A stretch of DNA of 64,000 nucleotides from Epinephelus fuscoguttatus (GCF_011397635.1 NC_064761.1:42558143-42622142); one strand, 5' to 3'; counted from the first letter of the stretch, positions 24,701 to 37,671 are shown. Made by a program: numbers and translations. Notes: generated by a model not told the origin, from the letters alone.

Positions 24701-25968
24701 TCATACATTTTTGGTCTAAGAGTAATTCAAAGAGCATTTTAGAGCTAAAAGTAGGTCACAAGTCTGAGAGAAGTTAGAGGCAGTCTGAAGGCCATGTGCT
24801 GCAGATCATGAACTTTTAAATTAAAAGAATAAAATCAAAACTTCCCTGAAAGTCTGAATGTGAGCGATAAGAAAGACCTCTTACATATATTATGTACAGC
24901 AGCCTTAAAGTGTATAAGCATTAGATGGCTGAAAGCAGATGCTCCCACATACAATACATGGATCCAAAAAGTCTGGGACCTCTGTCAGATGGAGCCAATG
25001 ACATACAAAAATCCATCTTTACATCAACGATGGCGTCCTGTCATGGCTGTATTAATACAGTGAGTAGGGCTCTGCCAAACTTGTACTTTTATATTCTGCC
25101 CAGGCACATATCACAAACATGTGATTATAATGTGGAGCCGACAGTTACTTCTAGTATGTTTCATTCCTTGTTTTTTATTTTTTTATTTATTTAAATGCAG
25201 CTTTTTCTGACCAATGGGTTAACACGCTGAAGTGTGTGTCCATGCTGTTTTCTATTTCTGTTTATGTTTAGATCATTTTCTGAATATAATGAGTACAAAT
25301 GTTTTATACTGTTGGAAAAAAGGAAACGTATACATCGTAGTTCTAAAAAAATTATATCGAAACAATTCTCTACAGATCCATATTTGTTTAACAGTTAAAT
25401 AATTATATTAATTACATTAAATAATTACCAAACTATCTGTCGGTTTCAATGTAATTAATTTTTTAATTTAATTTGTAAATTAAATTACTTTTAACATAAC
25501 TAATTGTTTGATTTTTCTTTAACATTTTAAATATTTAAAAAAAATAGAATCACATTTTTATTTAATGTTTTTAAATTACATAAGATTTAATGTAATTAAA
25601 AAAATGCAATTTTTATTTTATTCTAATCTAATATTTGATCAGACTTTTAATTTCTATTTTTTATTTATTATTGAAGTTAATTTGTGTTTTAATTTGAATA
25701 CTTATATTTATTTATTGATTTTATTATATTATGTATTTTAATCACATTTAAGACAGTGGTTCATTCAATCATTATCTGTAACAGCTTATCCTGGTACAAG
25801 GTCACCTGCGGGCTGGAGCCTATATAGCCGTCATTATGCAAGAGGCAGGATTCACTACATACCTAAAATAAAATAAATAAACAAATAAATTAGATCGAAA
25901 TTTAAAAACTATCGTTAGTTCATTTCAATTTAAATACAAAACTAAATACATAATAATAATAATAATAA

Positions 25969-25999
<31 letters not shown>

Positions 26000-28305
26000 A
26001 GAAAAAGAAGAATTAAATTAAATTACATTTAAAATGATTTAGTTTAATTCTTCTTTTTCTGATTCTCTTATCCATCTCTTGGTATTATTATGTATTTAGC
26101 TCTGTATTTAAATTGAGCTGAATTATTTGCATTTTTTAAATTTCAGTCTAACTTATTTTTACGTAACTTCTTTAAATTAACTTGATTTCATTTGCACTTG
26201 CTTGCCTCTCACACAGCATTGTGATCATCTACAGTGTTAATCTTGGTTTAGTGAACTGTGACATCACAACGTCGCCTCCTCAGCAAGGCCACTGATTGGT
26301 CCAAGAGGGAATGTTCACTTGGCAAGTGTCAAGTTAGATCAACTGTGTGGTTTTGATTTCATCACCACCTGCTCCTCTGCTCCTCACAGGTTATATTAAC
26401 ACCTGTGAGACAGCAGTGTTGGTTGTACAATCATAGGGTTAAAGATTAAAGGCCTCTGGTCACTCATCACACCCTTGGGATGATGGAGATGGTCTGTCAG
26501 GATGGTGAGAACTACACAGTGATGACATGCACACATTATCAAAGGTGTAAAGGATACACGTGTCTCTTTCTCTGTATAGGATGTGATGGCAGTTAGCGGT
26601 GCAGCTGAAACTCCTCTGCCATACCCCATCATCGCTGATGACAAGAGAGAGCTGTCTGTAAAGCTGGGCATGCTGGACCCTGATGAGAGAGACCAGGCTG
26701 GGATGCCCCTCACTGCTCGCTGTGTAAGATACCTGCCGCCTGTTTTACACTCAATGCTGGACATATTTATTATAACATCAGTAGAAAGACAAAGACCGCA
26801 TTGTGATCTAAAATTAACAGCTGGCAAACGAAGAAATAGCAAAGAAATATGGCAAGTGAAACCTTTGAGTTAATATTTTTATGGACGTATTTGTCACTGT
26901 ATTAAAAAAGAGGCATATTCTGGGTGTTTTGGTGACCCTCTGATCTCTTATCCCACTTCAGGTCTTTGTGATTGGCCCAGACAAGAAGTTGAAGCTGTCC
27001 ATCCTCTACCCCGCCACCACAGGGAGGAACTTCGATGAGCTGCTCAGAGTCATCGACTCTCTGCAGCTGACCGCGCAGAAGAAAGTTGCCACACCTGTTG
27101 ACTGGAAGGTAAGGGGTTAAACTGTGTGTTTCTTGCCCTGGAGTGGTGAACGGTGCCCAGCTAACCTACAGTAACTGTAACTTATGTACAGATATGAGCC
27201 TGGTATCAACCCTCTCATCTTACACTTTGCAAGAATGCAAATAAGCACATTTCCCAAAGTGTGTTTTATTCCTTGTAAGTTTCTGCAGTTACTTCCTTTT
27301 CCTCTCCGTAACACTTGCCACCTCCAATGACACGGCTGTGTTCAGATACAGTACAGACCTCACAGTCAGTCCAAACTTTTAACGCAACTGTTTCAGCCTC
27401 CTGCTTCTCATTACATAACTGAGCAGCGCTCAGATAAACAGTTTCAAAACGGTGTTAAAGACACTAGAAGGGACAGTTCAGCCCAAATCAAAAATACATA
27501 TGTGCTGTTTATTAACCTAGATTGTTTTGGTGTGAGTTGCCAAATGTTGGAGATATTGGAACTAGATGGTACTCAGCTTGTGGTGCTCCAAGTGCCAAAA
27601 AATACATTTCAAAAAACTCAGCAGCAATGTCTGTTTCCAGAAATCAAAACCTGGTTACTCAAGATAATCCACAGACTTTGTTGCGAGCAGTTTAATGTAG
27701 GAACTATTTTCTCTTTACTGAACAACACCCACCAACCGTATCACTGCACAGAAGTAAGCGTGCATCTACTACTAGCTCACCTAGCACCACTGAGCTAGCT
27801 AATGTTCCAACCCAGCGAAGGAGGACGCCATTAATGTTTACATCTTGTGCTGTCACGAGCCTCTTGTCCAAAAGTCACGCTTCCTTCTGCAGTGTTACAC
27901 AGTGTGCCATCTAGTGCCTTTAATTGGACTGAAGGCAGACATCTCCACGGTCGATATCTCAAACACTCTGCAACTCACACTAAAACAATCTAGCTTGATA
28001 AATATGACAAATTCTATGTGCATTCCTTCCAACAAACAATTATGTGACCTCATTTTTAGCGGGACCCAAAGCCACATGCCACAGACGCACGATTATTATC
28101 ACAGCGAAGGTTTCCTACAAGACTTTAAAACTAGACCCTGCTCCTAAAACACACTTCCTTGTTGTTGTGTCTCTTTCAGCCTGGTGACAAAGTCATGGTC
28201 ATTCCCACGCTCTCCGAGGCTGAAGCTTCCGCTCTCTTCCCCAACGGTGTGACCACTAAAGAGGTGCCTTCTGGGAAATCGTACTTGCGTTACACCCAGC
28301 CCTGA
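21797..28305 (+). CDS. prdx6: Peroxiredoxin-6 (1-Cys peroxiredoxin with acidic phospholipase A2 motif)
   Basis: Exons 21797-21888, 24157-24313, 26580-26723, 26962-27108, 28180-28305 sum to 666 nt, 221 residues plus TGA; human is 224. It reduces H2O2 and phospholipid hydroperoxides with glutathione and a single peroxidatic Cys. Seen: PVCTTE with Cys46; no resolving-Cys tail. The lipase-type motif is GSSWG (29-33, Ser31; human has GDSWG), with His25 and Asp138 (GPDKKLKLS) at the positions of the human Ser-His-Asp triad. The C-terminal part reads [24 protein letters not shown] and KYLRY-like SYLRYTQP end. All introns are GT-AG. Start context CCCACCATGC. Introns 2 and 4 carry an AT-rich block and a MITE. 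It appears intact. Cytosolic and lysosomal in mammals; no signal peptide here. Confidence 0.96.
23215..23400. repeat. Transposon remnant in prdx6 intron 1
   Basis: GGGCTGCAACAATTAGTCGACTAATCG is the known start of a widespread vertebrate DNA-transposon repeat; the right end was not found. Confidence 0.5.
25300..26200. repeat. AT-rich low-complexity block in prdx6 intron 2
   Basis: Almost entirely A/T with many TTTAATT/AATTAAA words, plus a compound microsatellite (TAA)n(GAA)n at 25951-26010. No exon. Confidence 0.7.
27466..28040. mobile_element. Foldback MITE (right end lost) in prdx6 intron 4
   Basis: Left arm starts near AAGGGACAGTTCAGCCC and includes CTAGATTGTTTTGGTGTGAG, TTGGAGATATTGG. 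The right arm has the inverse (CTCACACTAAAACAATCTAG, GATATCTCAAACACTCTGC) near 27950-28000. The 98- and 100-codon frames inside are repeat artefacts. Confidence 0.65.
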
Positions 28306-28498
28306 AGATACGCTTAAAGTTACATCCTTCTCTAGTTTACTGCTCTTTGAGAAACTGAAATCCCTGGTTGGTAATTCACATATAGAACTGACCAAAACAT
28401 AGATGCACTTGCCTGGTTTGATGACTAGTGTCATGCAATATGTCCAGCAATGAGCCGGGAGTATTTACAGTGTCAGTGTTCAGTGCCTTGCTTCCTTC

Positions 28499-28504
28499 AA
28501 TAAA
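28499..28504 (+). terminator. prdx6 polyadenylation signal
   Basis: AATAAA 194 bases after the stop, in CTTCAATAAACAC; a usual 3' UTR length. Confidence 0.75.
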
Positions 28505-28529
28505 CACTTTTCACAAGAGTCCTCTGAAT

Positions 28530-29814
28530 ATTTGAATCTTTTCATATTCTTTAACAGTTTCCTCTGCTATGTAGAGTGGTACTTACTGTACCACTAGATG
28601 TCCTCCTACAACCTCATGAAATGTCATCCTTGGTGTTTTGCTGCTGTACCACTCTTGATCAGTAGATGGCAGTATATGCACAGTGATTGGCCCACTGATG
28701 GTGTCCCCTGACAGCAATTAGGGTGAAAGCACCAATCTGCTCTGAACAGTTGCAGAGATAGGGAGTGGTACCACATGTACAGAAATGACAAGTCTATTTA
28801 CATTTCCATTAATTAAAGAGAGGATTGGTCACATTAAGTTTATCTACTTTCGGCAGTGCTTCTCAAAGTACACAGTGAGATTTACAAAACGTTCTCCCCT
28901 TTTAATCTGCATTTTAAATCATTTTGCCAACTCAGCATTACAGGCTAATGTCCTGGCTGTCTGAATGTCTTAATGTACCATGGATTAGTCTTTTAAATTG
29001 ATCGTTCTGTTTGTTTTGTGCTTCATGTCCAGGCTTTCAAATGCCATTCTCCAGATGGAAGTTACCGGCTGAGCAGCCAAAGGGGGGGTGGGGGGGTGGA
29101 ATGCAGTGAGAGTAACTACATATGTACACTCACTCAAGTATAGACTCAAAGTGCAATTTCAGGGTATTTGTACCTAAGTATATCCATTTTATGATGCTTT
29201 ATTTGACTCCACCAAATTTAGAAGAAATATTGTCATTTCTACTTCACCATAGAGAGTTGTAGTTATTGGTTACTTTAGTAAATCAAGATTAGGCCCGCCA
29301 TCAGGGGGGTCAGAAGGTACAGATGACCCAGACTCATGCAAAAGTCTATGTTCCAGTTTGGAAAAATTTTGTCCATAATTCCTTATATATTTCATGAAAA
29401 GCACAGACTAGAGAAAAGTCTAAAATATGAACCCAAATTTGGGTTCTTCCTCATTTCTTCCCCAGTTAATCTCACGACCCTCCGATTCACTTGGGAGTCT
29501 GTGCCCCGACCCCAAGTTGAGAATCAGTGAACTGCACTATCTAACTGTACAGGGGTAAAACTAGCCCCAGTTCAACCTGATACAACAGTACAGTGATGAG
29601 GCACATTGATTGATAGTCTTATAATGTCAGTCATGGAGGATATATTTCTGCGTCCAAAGCAGAGAATGAAGTCATGTTCCCTCTGTGTGTGTTGGAAACT
29701 GAGTGGCTAGCTCATTGCTGCCACTCTGCGCTGTGCTAGTACAGCATTTACCGTTAATATCAGGAAGGTGTTGTGGCAGAAGCACAGTGCCCACCCTCTG
29801 GTTCCTCCCTGGCT
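28530..29814. other. Intergenic, no gene seen
   Basis: Start of the gene desert. A GGGGGGGTGGGGGGG tract at about 29082-29097. No exon supported. Confidence 0.4.
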
Positions 29815-30738
29815 GAAGGCCATGACACACCAAGCCGACGGTCTCCAGTAGGGCGCGATGGATATGGATTTTTTGGGGCCCATGCCGATTCCGATATTAT
29901 GGAGTAAAAAAATCCAATAACCGATATATCGGCAGATTAAATTTTTACGTTTTTCAATTTAAAACTCCCCGAAATACCTGCTTTTGATGGCTTAAATATA
30001 GTTCAAACACTCGTTACAAAGATATAAATTGAAGGAAGAACATTTTACTATTTTCAAATACTTTTATTATCAGAAATTGTGTGGAGCAAGCAGCATAAGA
30101 ACAATTTGAACACAAAATGAATCAAAAATATGATGTGCAAAAAGGCAGTAAACCTCTGGGAAATAAAATAATCATGCAGAGTCTATATGAATTAAGACAT
30201 TCACATGTATGTTCACAGTACCAAAGTTGTTCTTATTATTGCCATTTAACAGAGACAGGTTATAGTGCAAAAAGTAACACAAGGACATCATTTCTAAGTA
30301 AAACACCATATTCCCTGCATTTTATTAGTGATGAAAATATGTGTTAACACAATAATAATTATTCTCTAATGGCTATAAATCGGTGATGAAGTGGTTAGAA
30401 GATGATTTGTAGCCACAAATCGGTCGGGCCCTAGTCTGCAGTCCATCACTGTTGGGCCGTCCGTGAGCCTCTGTGTCCCTTGTTGCTGTGGCGTGTCCTG
30501 TACCGTTGGCCTTTGTTGGTGCTAGTCCCTAGAATGACGATTACGGACAACGTCCATGTGCTGGTGAGGAGAGAGATATTTTCTCACGCAAGCGCAGAAC
30601 ATAAGTGCTGATTCACCGTTGGTTGTGTCTTTGCAACGTGCTCATGTGCAACTTTTTGGCCGAGACACAGGTGACGTATGGTGATGCAGCTCTCATTGTT
30701 GTTAGTTCTCTGAAGTTGGTTTAGTGTGTCTGGGCCTT
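29815..30738. mobile_element. Outer DNA transposon with AAGGCC termini
   Basis: Left AAGGCCATGACACACCAAGC and right inverse of AAGGCCCAGACACACTAAAC. Another element is inserted at 29851-30431, splitting it near its left end. Confidence 0.65.
29851..30431. mobile_element. Nested transposon, GGGC termini, TA target
   Basis: Left GGGCGCGATGGATATGG and right CGGTCGGGCCC, flanked by TA on both sides. It has the CCGATATATCGGC palindrome typical of a widespread vertebrate repeat. AT-rich interior with a 76-codon meaningless frame. Confidence 0.65.
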
Positions 30739-30739
30739 A

Positions 30740-32400
30740 ACCCTGTTAACTCTGTCAGCACTGCTGCCATTGTTAGCACCGTTAGCTGCTAGCTACCGGT
30801 TTAGCCACCTCCATGATGAGTACTGTGTGTAGACGACTCATATATTCTGAATGTCCCATAGAACCTGTTTAAATATAAATTTGAGTGCAGAACTTTCACT
30901 TGTAATTGAGTATTTTTATATAGTTGCATACTTGTTCCAACGCTGAAGATATATTAATTAATTAAGTACCATTATTAGCTTGCTTGAATAACACAGTAGG
31001 ATTAATCACACAAAAAGCAGGCTACAAAAGATTTTTTTTATTGATGCATTTTTAAGAACAATAAATATGTTTTTACTTCATTTAATTCTGCAGCATCGTG
31101 TAAATAAAATGTCCATGTGCTGGTGTTGTATCCATCACATCTCTGTATTGCAAACACAGATGAAGGGCTGAAGCAACGCTCATTTCTCAGCCACAGTAAA
31201 CACATCTGAGCTGGTCGGCCTCAACTGTAGATGAGACACTGAAACCAGGACTGAAGTGTTGGTTTCCTCTGTGAGTTATTCAACCCTCAAAACTGCATGG
31301 CTGAGGATCATATTAATTACTTGAAGTAGTTTGAAGGTGAGCACTGATCTCTCACACACACATGCACACACACACCCTGGCCTTGCATTCACTCTGAGGA
31401 GTCTGAGGAATGCTGAGGTCAAAGAGAAAAGATGGGATTCCCTTTGAGTGAGGAGGGAGGCAGAGGGTGTGCAGAGCCAGATAAAATATCTCCTCCTTTT
31501 TCACTCCTGTCATCCACACAATGTGAACTGGAATGTTATTCTTCTTTTTTCTTTTTAATCAGTTGCTCAATTAACAGAATCACCCCTCAGAGGTTAAAGA
31601 AACAGTGCCATGTTGTGTTTTCATTTACAGTTTCTTTTATTCTCTTCCTCTTCTTCAGATAGCAGACCTTCTGTGTAGAAACAGAAAGGGCCCACATTCT
31701 TCTTCACAAAAACGCTGGATGCTGGCTTCTCAAATGTGCGATGAAAGTACAAGTATTCATCAGGTAACCCTTGCCCTCCACCTCCTCTCCTCCTCCTCTC
31801 GTTCCCTTCTCTGGTGGCTGTTTTGTCCCCAGGAGTCGTCCAAAATAACACCCACACAGACACACCGTACTGATCAAATGCATTTCTCAAATTCCAGACT
31901 ACAATAGCTTGTGCCAGAGCATGAGAAGCGCTTTGGGTGTCAGACGCTGGCTTTATTGCCCAGTACCAAACCCTCCTCCCCTCCCCCTCCTGTTCATCTG
32001 CCACTCCTCACTTCTTGGCTATCGAGCCAACTCACCCCACCTCGCCTTGGCAACACTAGTACATGTAATACAACACCAGCCCAGGCCAGGTCTCACAGGG
32101 CAAAACACAACACACCAGCTGCTGCGCTCTCTCTCGCTCTTTTTCTCTTTCTGCCCTTCTCCATAACATTAACACACACACACACACACACGCAATCATA
32201 CTGCTGATCAAAGACATAAACAGCACTCTGAAAGGAGTGGCCTCCCACCAAACTTGGCTTATCTCAGAGAAGAAGATGTTTTCCTCTCAGACTCACCAGG
32301 CTCCAGTTTTCCTGAGAGGTGATGACCAGGAGAGGATCCGTATCAGCAAAATGAGCTTGATACTTGTAGTTTCTACAGTAATATTAATTGGCTTTCTTGC
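30740..32400. other. Intergenic, no gene seen
   Basis: A (CA)n tract at 32172-32192 and C/T-rich runs from 31750 to 32160 that open long meaningless frames on both strands. Possible regulatory content not assessable. Confidence 0.4.
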
Positions 32401-32409
32401 CGAGAGTTA

Positions 32410-32580
32410 AAGAAGAAGATCGACACGTCTGTACGCTAACTATGACTATGCTACAGCCAGGTAGCTTAGCTTAATATAAATACTGGAAACTAGCGGAAAC
32501 AACTGGCCTGACTGTCCAAAGATAACATAAAGCCAATAAGCATGTTTCCCCAAAATGTCAAAGTATTTCTTTAAAGGTGT
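32410..32580. mobile_element. Truncated MITE related to 35100-36390
   Basis: GAAGATCGACACGTCTGTACG followed by TAGCTTAGCTTAATATAAATACTGG parallels the left part of the element at 35150-35240. Confidence 0.5.
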
Positions 32581-32899
32581 TGCAGACCTTTGACGTAAAG
32601 ATGCATAAAAAATATGGCATGAACACACTCTCAGGGTGTATGTTTCTGTGTATGCGTGTTAATTCATGAGCATGTGCTTGCTATGGAAGAGGTCATTATT
32701 CCTATGCTGTGTGCCAGGCATTGAAGCTGCCCGTGACCTGTGGGTTAACAAGCCAGAGACCAGAGGAGCTACGAAACACATGCATCCACATGTACACTCG
32801 CACATATGCCGAGCTATGGCTTGATGCTTTCCAGACGTGCCCTCTCTTTCTCTCCCTCCTACATTGCCTGGCACTCTCTCGCCCTCCCCACTCTCCACA

Positions 32900-32900
<1 letters not shown>

Positions 32901-32939
<39 letters not shown>
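32901..32939. repeat. (CA)n microsatellite
   Basis: About 19 uninterrupted CA units; creates His/Thr-rich false frames around it. Confidence 0.9.
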
Positions 32940-32944
<5 letters not shown>

Positions 32945-33344
32945 CCTCCCCCGTCTCACTCAACCCCGCTTATCAAAGTTTTTGCTTCTTCAGCTTCCCT
33001 TTCCCATGCACAGACAAAACACTGCACAGCTCTTCTCTTTGTTTCTTCCTCCCTCATGGTGCTGTTTAATCTTCCGTATGGTTTACAGTGGTTATAATCT
33101 GAATCTCCTGCAAAATGTGTGGGTATTTCAACCAAATCTCCAGAACAAATATTGGCATTGTACGTTTCTGCAAACCATGTAACATTTGTACATTTCATCT
33201 GTAGCGGACATGTTTTTCTTTACATTTCTTTACATTTCACACCTCAGTTTTGTGATTTGACAACACTGTGGTTAAAATGTGGGTGTGTTTAGGTGCAAAA
33301 CCCACCATGTTTCTGCATAAAATACACTGGTCACTTCAAAAAGG

Positions 33345-34070
33345 TCTGGGACTGTCCTGAACTCTGGTTAAAAAATCCCCACCTTTGTCACTACAAACAC
33401 AGCTGGACATGTCCCAAGTTCTTGTGAATAAATATCTGCTTTTGTCCCTACAGTAAAATACCTGCTTTTGTTGCTCCAACACCGCAAGAAATGTCCCAAA
33501 CTCTTGCTAAAAATACTCACTTTCGTCACTAAAAATAGGGCTCTGAATGTCCTAAACTCTTGTTAAAAAATACCTCCTTTTGGAACTACAAACATGGCTA
33601 GAAATGTCCTCAACTCTTGTAGAAAATACCTGCTTTTGATACAACAAACACTGCCAGAAATGTCCTAAACTCTTGTAAAAAAAAAATTCTTCCTGTTGTT
33701 GCTTCTAACACGACTGAATCTTCCCAAACTCTTGCTAAAAATACCCACTTTTGTCACTAAAAACAGGGCTCTGAATGTCCCAAACTCTTGTTAAAAATAC
33801 CTCCTTTTGTAACTACAAACATGGCTAGAAATGTCCTGAAATCTTGTTAAACAAATGCCTGCTTTTGACACAACAAACACCACCAGAAATGTCCTGAAAT
33901 CTTGTTAAACAAATGCCTGCTTTTGACACAACAAACACCACCAGAAATGTCCTGAACTGAAAAATACCTCCTGTTGTTGCCACTAACACTGCTGAAAAAG
34001 TACCCACTTTTGTCAGTACAAATACGGCTTGGAATGTCCCAAACATGTTAAAAAAGACCCGCTTTTGTTG
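33345..34070. repeat. Minisatellite of 55-62 bp units, about 12 copies
   Basis: Each unit has AATGTCC(C/T)AAACTC, TTGTTAAAAATACC, GCTTTTGT and ACAAACAC-like blocks. AATGTCC-type marks fall near 33491, 33550, 33605, 33660, 33722, 33774, 33829, 33889, 33949, 34033. Two adjacent 60 bp units (33837-33896, 33897-33956) are identical, so the array has expanded recently. The 73-codon minus-strand frame is repeat-derived. Confidence 0.85.
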
Positions 34071-34451
34071 GTCTTGAACAGTAGTTTGTTGCTGTCTGCT
34101 GCTTGACAGCCAGCTTGCCTAGGTGTCACAACATCCACTGTCCCCTCCTCTTCCTGATGAGAAGCTCAGCTCATATCTGAACCACGTCATACTTTTGAAA
34201 CCTACAATTGTAACATATCCGTGGCTTTGCAGAAATGTACAATGCCAACACTGTATTCTGGCAACTGGGCAGGGCATTTCTCTGTACCAACTTACCAACA
34301 GACTGAAGGTCAGACAGACAAACAGAAACATGCGTGTTGACCTCAGGATTTGGCTGAACTTTAAGGAGCATTAACCGCCTCGCATTCGACACTCACCCTT
34401 GAGCTTTCCTCACTCTCACTATAGCACGGGTCAACGAGCCTTTCAGCAGAC

Positions 34452-34479
34452 TCACACACACACACACACACACACACAC
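34452..34479. repeat. (CA)n microsatellite
   Basis: About 14 CA units. Confidence 0.85.
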
Positions 34480-34870
34480 CTGCACGCAGAGGCGAAGACA
34501 TAATGATAAAAGTGATGAAAGTGTATGATCTGAGTGCCTAGATAAATGCCATTGTTTTGATGGCACCTCGTAAATACAACATCCAGACAGGCTATTACTA
34601 CAGAGCAGGTTAGGGCCAGTTAGTGCTCTACCAACAGGGTGATGGATGAGAAGGTAAAAGTGCAATCACTCTCTGTGCTTATCTTTATCTCTCTCTATCA
34701 ATATCGCTGTCTTTCTCTTGCTTTTTGCTCCCCCCGTTCTCTCTATTAGAGACACATTGATCACCAGCCGCTGGCATATCACCTGAGTAATGGCTAAGGG
34801 TGTCTGGGCTTTAAAACCACCCCAGTAGAGCGCCAAGAGCTTTATCATGGCGACAAGGCAAATGGCTGTT
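34480..34870. other. Non-repetitive stretch, possible conserved non-coding element
   Basis: Balanced composition, no terminal repeats, no long frame, with homeobox-style and TGATAA/GATAAA words (ATAATGATAAAAGTGATG). It stands out from the repeats around it. Conservation is not shown here. Confidence 0.25.
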
Positions 34871-34887
34871 CACATAATAAAGTGTGC

Positions 34888-34909
34888 CTGTGTGTGTGTG
34901 TGTGTGTGA
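34888..34909. repeat. (TG)n microsatellite
   Basis: About 11 TG units. Confidence 0.8.
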
Positions 34910-35099
34910 GAGAGATCATACTGCACGGATTTTGCCATTAAGAGGAGACATCAAACACAACCCAATAAGGATCCCAGACCACCAGACCTGCCACAAAGCG
35001 CAGCACTACTAGACCACTTTAAGTCATTAATAATCTTTTCAGCATGTGCGTGTGTGTTTCAGGTTCCTCAAACCACACTCTCAGTATTCTCAGGGGATA

Positions 35100-36390
35100 T
35101 TTGCACTTTAACCCTTTAACTTACTTACTTTCTTGCTATGAGTTAGAAAAGAAGATCGATACCACTCTTGTGACTGTGTGTCACATATACACATAACAGA
35201 CATTAGCTTAGCTTGGCATGAAGACTGGATGAGGAGAAACCTAACCTGGCTCCGTCCAAAGCTAATAAAATCCACCTACTAGCGCTGCTAAAGCTCACTG
35301 ATTGATTGATATATCTTGTTTGTTTGTGACTCCAGGAGGTCAGTGCAGCCGGCCTAGAAATTGTTCAGCGTGTGAAACCAAAAGTTGATGTTTTCACACT
35401 TCTTGTACATATTAAACAAATGCAATGCAATGTGCTAATTAGTGAGCTTAAGAGGTGTTGGTAGGTGCTCGACAGGCCAGCTGTGTCCCCCAGGCCGCTA
35501 GAAAATGCACCAGGCTTTGAAGCCAATTTTCATAGTGGCCAAACAGGGCTGCTGCAGTTTCCAGGGTCCATCACATGATGCCCTGCAGCCCAAAAATACT
35601 TGTTCCTATTGACTTACATTGGGAAAAAGATCAGTGGAAAACCTTTTTTAAGAGCACCACAATCCCAGCTAAATGATTCGTTTCACCATGAGGAGTTGAT
35701 CCATTTGATCAGATAACATTTGGAAAGTCTACAAGAGCTGCAAGATTAAATCATATTATCCCCAGTTAATTTAGTGGAGCGTTAAACCTGAAGTAAACTG
35801 TTCAGCCAGCGGCAGTTAGACGTTCAGTCGCACTTGGCCAACCACCGCTGCTTTAAGTCTCTGGTGCACATGCTCTATAGCCTGCACAGTGCAGAAGTAG
35901 TGCCGACAATCCCTTGATAATTTGGGTAAGGTTTACAGGTTTCCCCTGTAGACTGTACAGTAAAGATGGCAACATGACAGCACCCTAAAAGTGAAGCCAG
36001 AACATCTCGATCGCCCCCTGGTGGCTGGCTGCACATAGGTCATAAACTGGGTCTCTTCCATATTAGTGGATGAGAAATGCACTAAAAATCAAAAGCGTAT
36101 ATCAAAAGAGATGGTTTCTGTCATTTTAGGTAGTTTGTTATCACGCTGATAACTTGCTTAAGTGTTTATTTTTCCAAAAAGTTTGATTTTAATTAGTTAT
36201 TTGATGCTATCCGGGATATTTTGGCTTAATTTTTGTACAGTGGGAGGAAAGGAGGATGCCTTGTCCATCTTTATTTACAGTCTATGGTTCCCCTCTGTTT
36301 TCAGTCTTTATGCTAAGCTAAGCTAACCAGCTGCTGGCTGTGGCCTTACTGTATATTTATCATTTAAACATGAGAGGGGTATCGATTTAG
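35100..36390. mobile_element. Composite MITE with inserted elements
   Basis: ATCGATACCACTCTTGTG at 35155-35172 and the inverse CATGAGAGGGGTATCGAT at 36369-36386 mark the two arms, with TTAGCTTAGCTTGGCATGAAG on the left and its inverse TTTATGCTAAGCTAAGCTAA on the right. Between them lie the element at 35948-36287 and a repeat at 35455-35900 whose relative is at 55790-56330. Confidence 0.65.
35948..36287. mobile_element. 340 bp MITE with 7 bp duplication TTCCCCT
   Basis: Ends GTAGACTGTACAGTAAAGATGG and inverse of CATAGACTGTAAATAAAGATGG, flanked by TTCCCCT at 35941-35947 and 36288-36294. Confidence 0.7.
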
Positions 36391-36399
36391 GGTGACCAT

Positions 36400-37415
36400 A
36401 TTTTCATACTCCCAAACCCCTGACCCTTAAATATACTGCAAATTCATGCACGCACAGGTGTATGTGCTTATGCATGTGCCCTAGCCAGCACTGCTGCTAT
36501 GGGCATGTGCATTACGTGCTGTGGGTTGGACACCAGTGCCGGAGGGGGCACAAAAACAGTCCAGTATGATCGGCATCAATCATAATCTTGTCATTAAGAG
36601 TTTCTTTGGGGTGGGGTGTTAACAAATCAATATCCTTAGGGCACTCAAATGGCTAGCAGCGGCCCTGACCGTGGGCATTTTCCTCAGCACTGGGTACATT
36701 TTTTTAACACTTAATATACCTACCTAGTGCACCTTTCAACACCATGGACACTGTGAACGCAGCATTTTCGTTGGCAGGTAGACTTCTTTACGACTGAAGG
36801 AGTAAGTCTCCTGGAGCACTGAAAACAGACCATCAAAAGAATCTTACTCAGACACTCCTCATGCGTTTATCCCCCACACTGAAACCTGACTTGGACTTAA
36901 GAGGAAAGGAAGTGGACAGGCCAAAACCTTGTGTGGAACACAAACCTTTGAACAAAATAAAACAGAGAGGAAAAAAGATAGAGATCCTACAATTCCAAAC
37001 CCCTGTTGCTGTTTCTTTCCCCTCTGTGTTCTTTTCCACTGGTTTATTTTTCTTAAAGCGAAGGGCAGTCGGTGTGAGAAGGGCAGAGGCTGGGGGAAGA
37101 GAGAGCGAGTGCCACGTTCATGTGTGTGCGTGCGTGGCAGTTTGCGCTTGTGTGCGTGTTGAGTGTGATGTGGTGGGGAGAGCAGAGGAGGAGGAGGAGG
37201 GGGCAAAGAAGGGGTGGAGGCCGCGGAGGTGAGGAACGAAAAGAAATTGGAAGAGAGAACGGGAGGGAGGGAGGCTGAAAAAAAAAGAGAGGTGACATGC
37301 CGTTGCCATAGCAACTGTTTAGGGTTTGGATGATTTTCCCTAACCATAATGGGGCTAGTTTGGAGCATAATGAAACCAGTCTGGCTTTCCTGGCTCTCAC
37401 ACCCCGGGTCATGTG

Positions 37416-37466
<51 letters not shown>

Positions 37467-37670
37467 CTGAGAGAGTGACACATGTTTTGCTTTAGTACTT
37501 GTTTATGTTCATCCAACAGTGGGAGAGCAGAGCCATGGTTAACTATCAATTAAAGCGATGATCATAAAACAAGCACTTGTAAATAAACACTGCCAAGCTA
37601 ACGTACAGAGAGGCAGGGAAAGAGAAAAAGAACAATGGAATGTTATTATAATATCACATATATACCTGTT
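36400..37670. other. Intergenic, purine-rich stretch and (CA)n
   Basis: GA-rich region at 36860-37290 opens long frames on both strands (up to 199 codons) with no domain. (CA)n at 37418-37463. Confidence 0.45.
37418..37463. repeat. (CA)n microsatellite
   Basis: About 23 CA units. Confidence 0.9.
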
Positions 37671-37671
37671 C

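Noticed and set aside
33345-34070. CRISPR-like array
   Set aside because: Units are diverged and contiguous without distinct spacers, and the genome is a fish; it is a minisatellite.
36859-37458. 199-codon minus-strand open frame
   Set aside because: Created by a (CA)n tract and GA-rich DNA; low-complexity Cys/Val and Pro/Ser runs; equally long frames on other strands.
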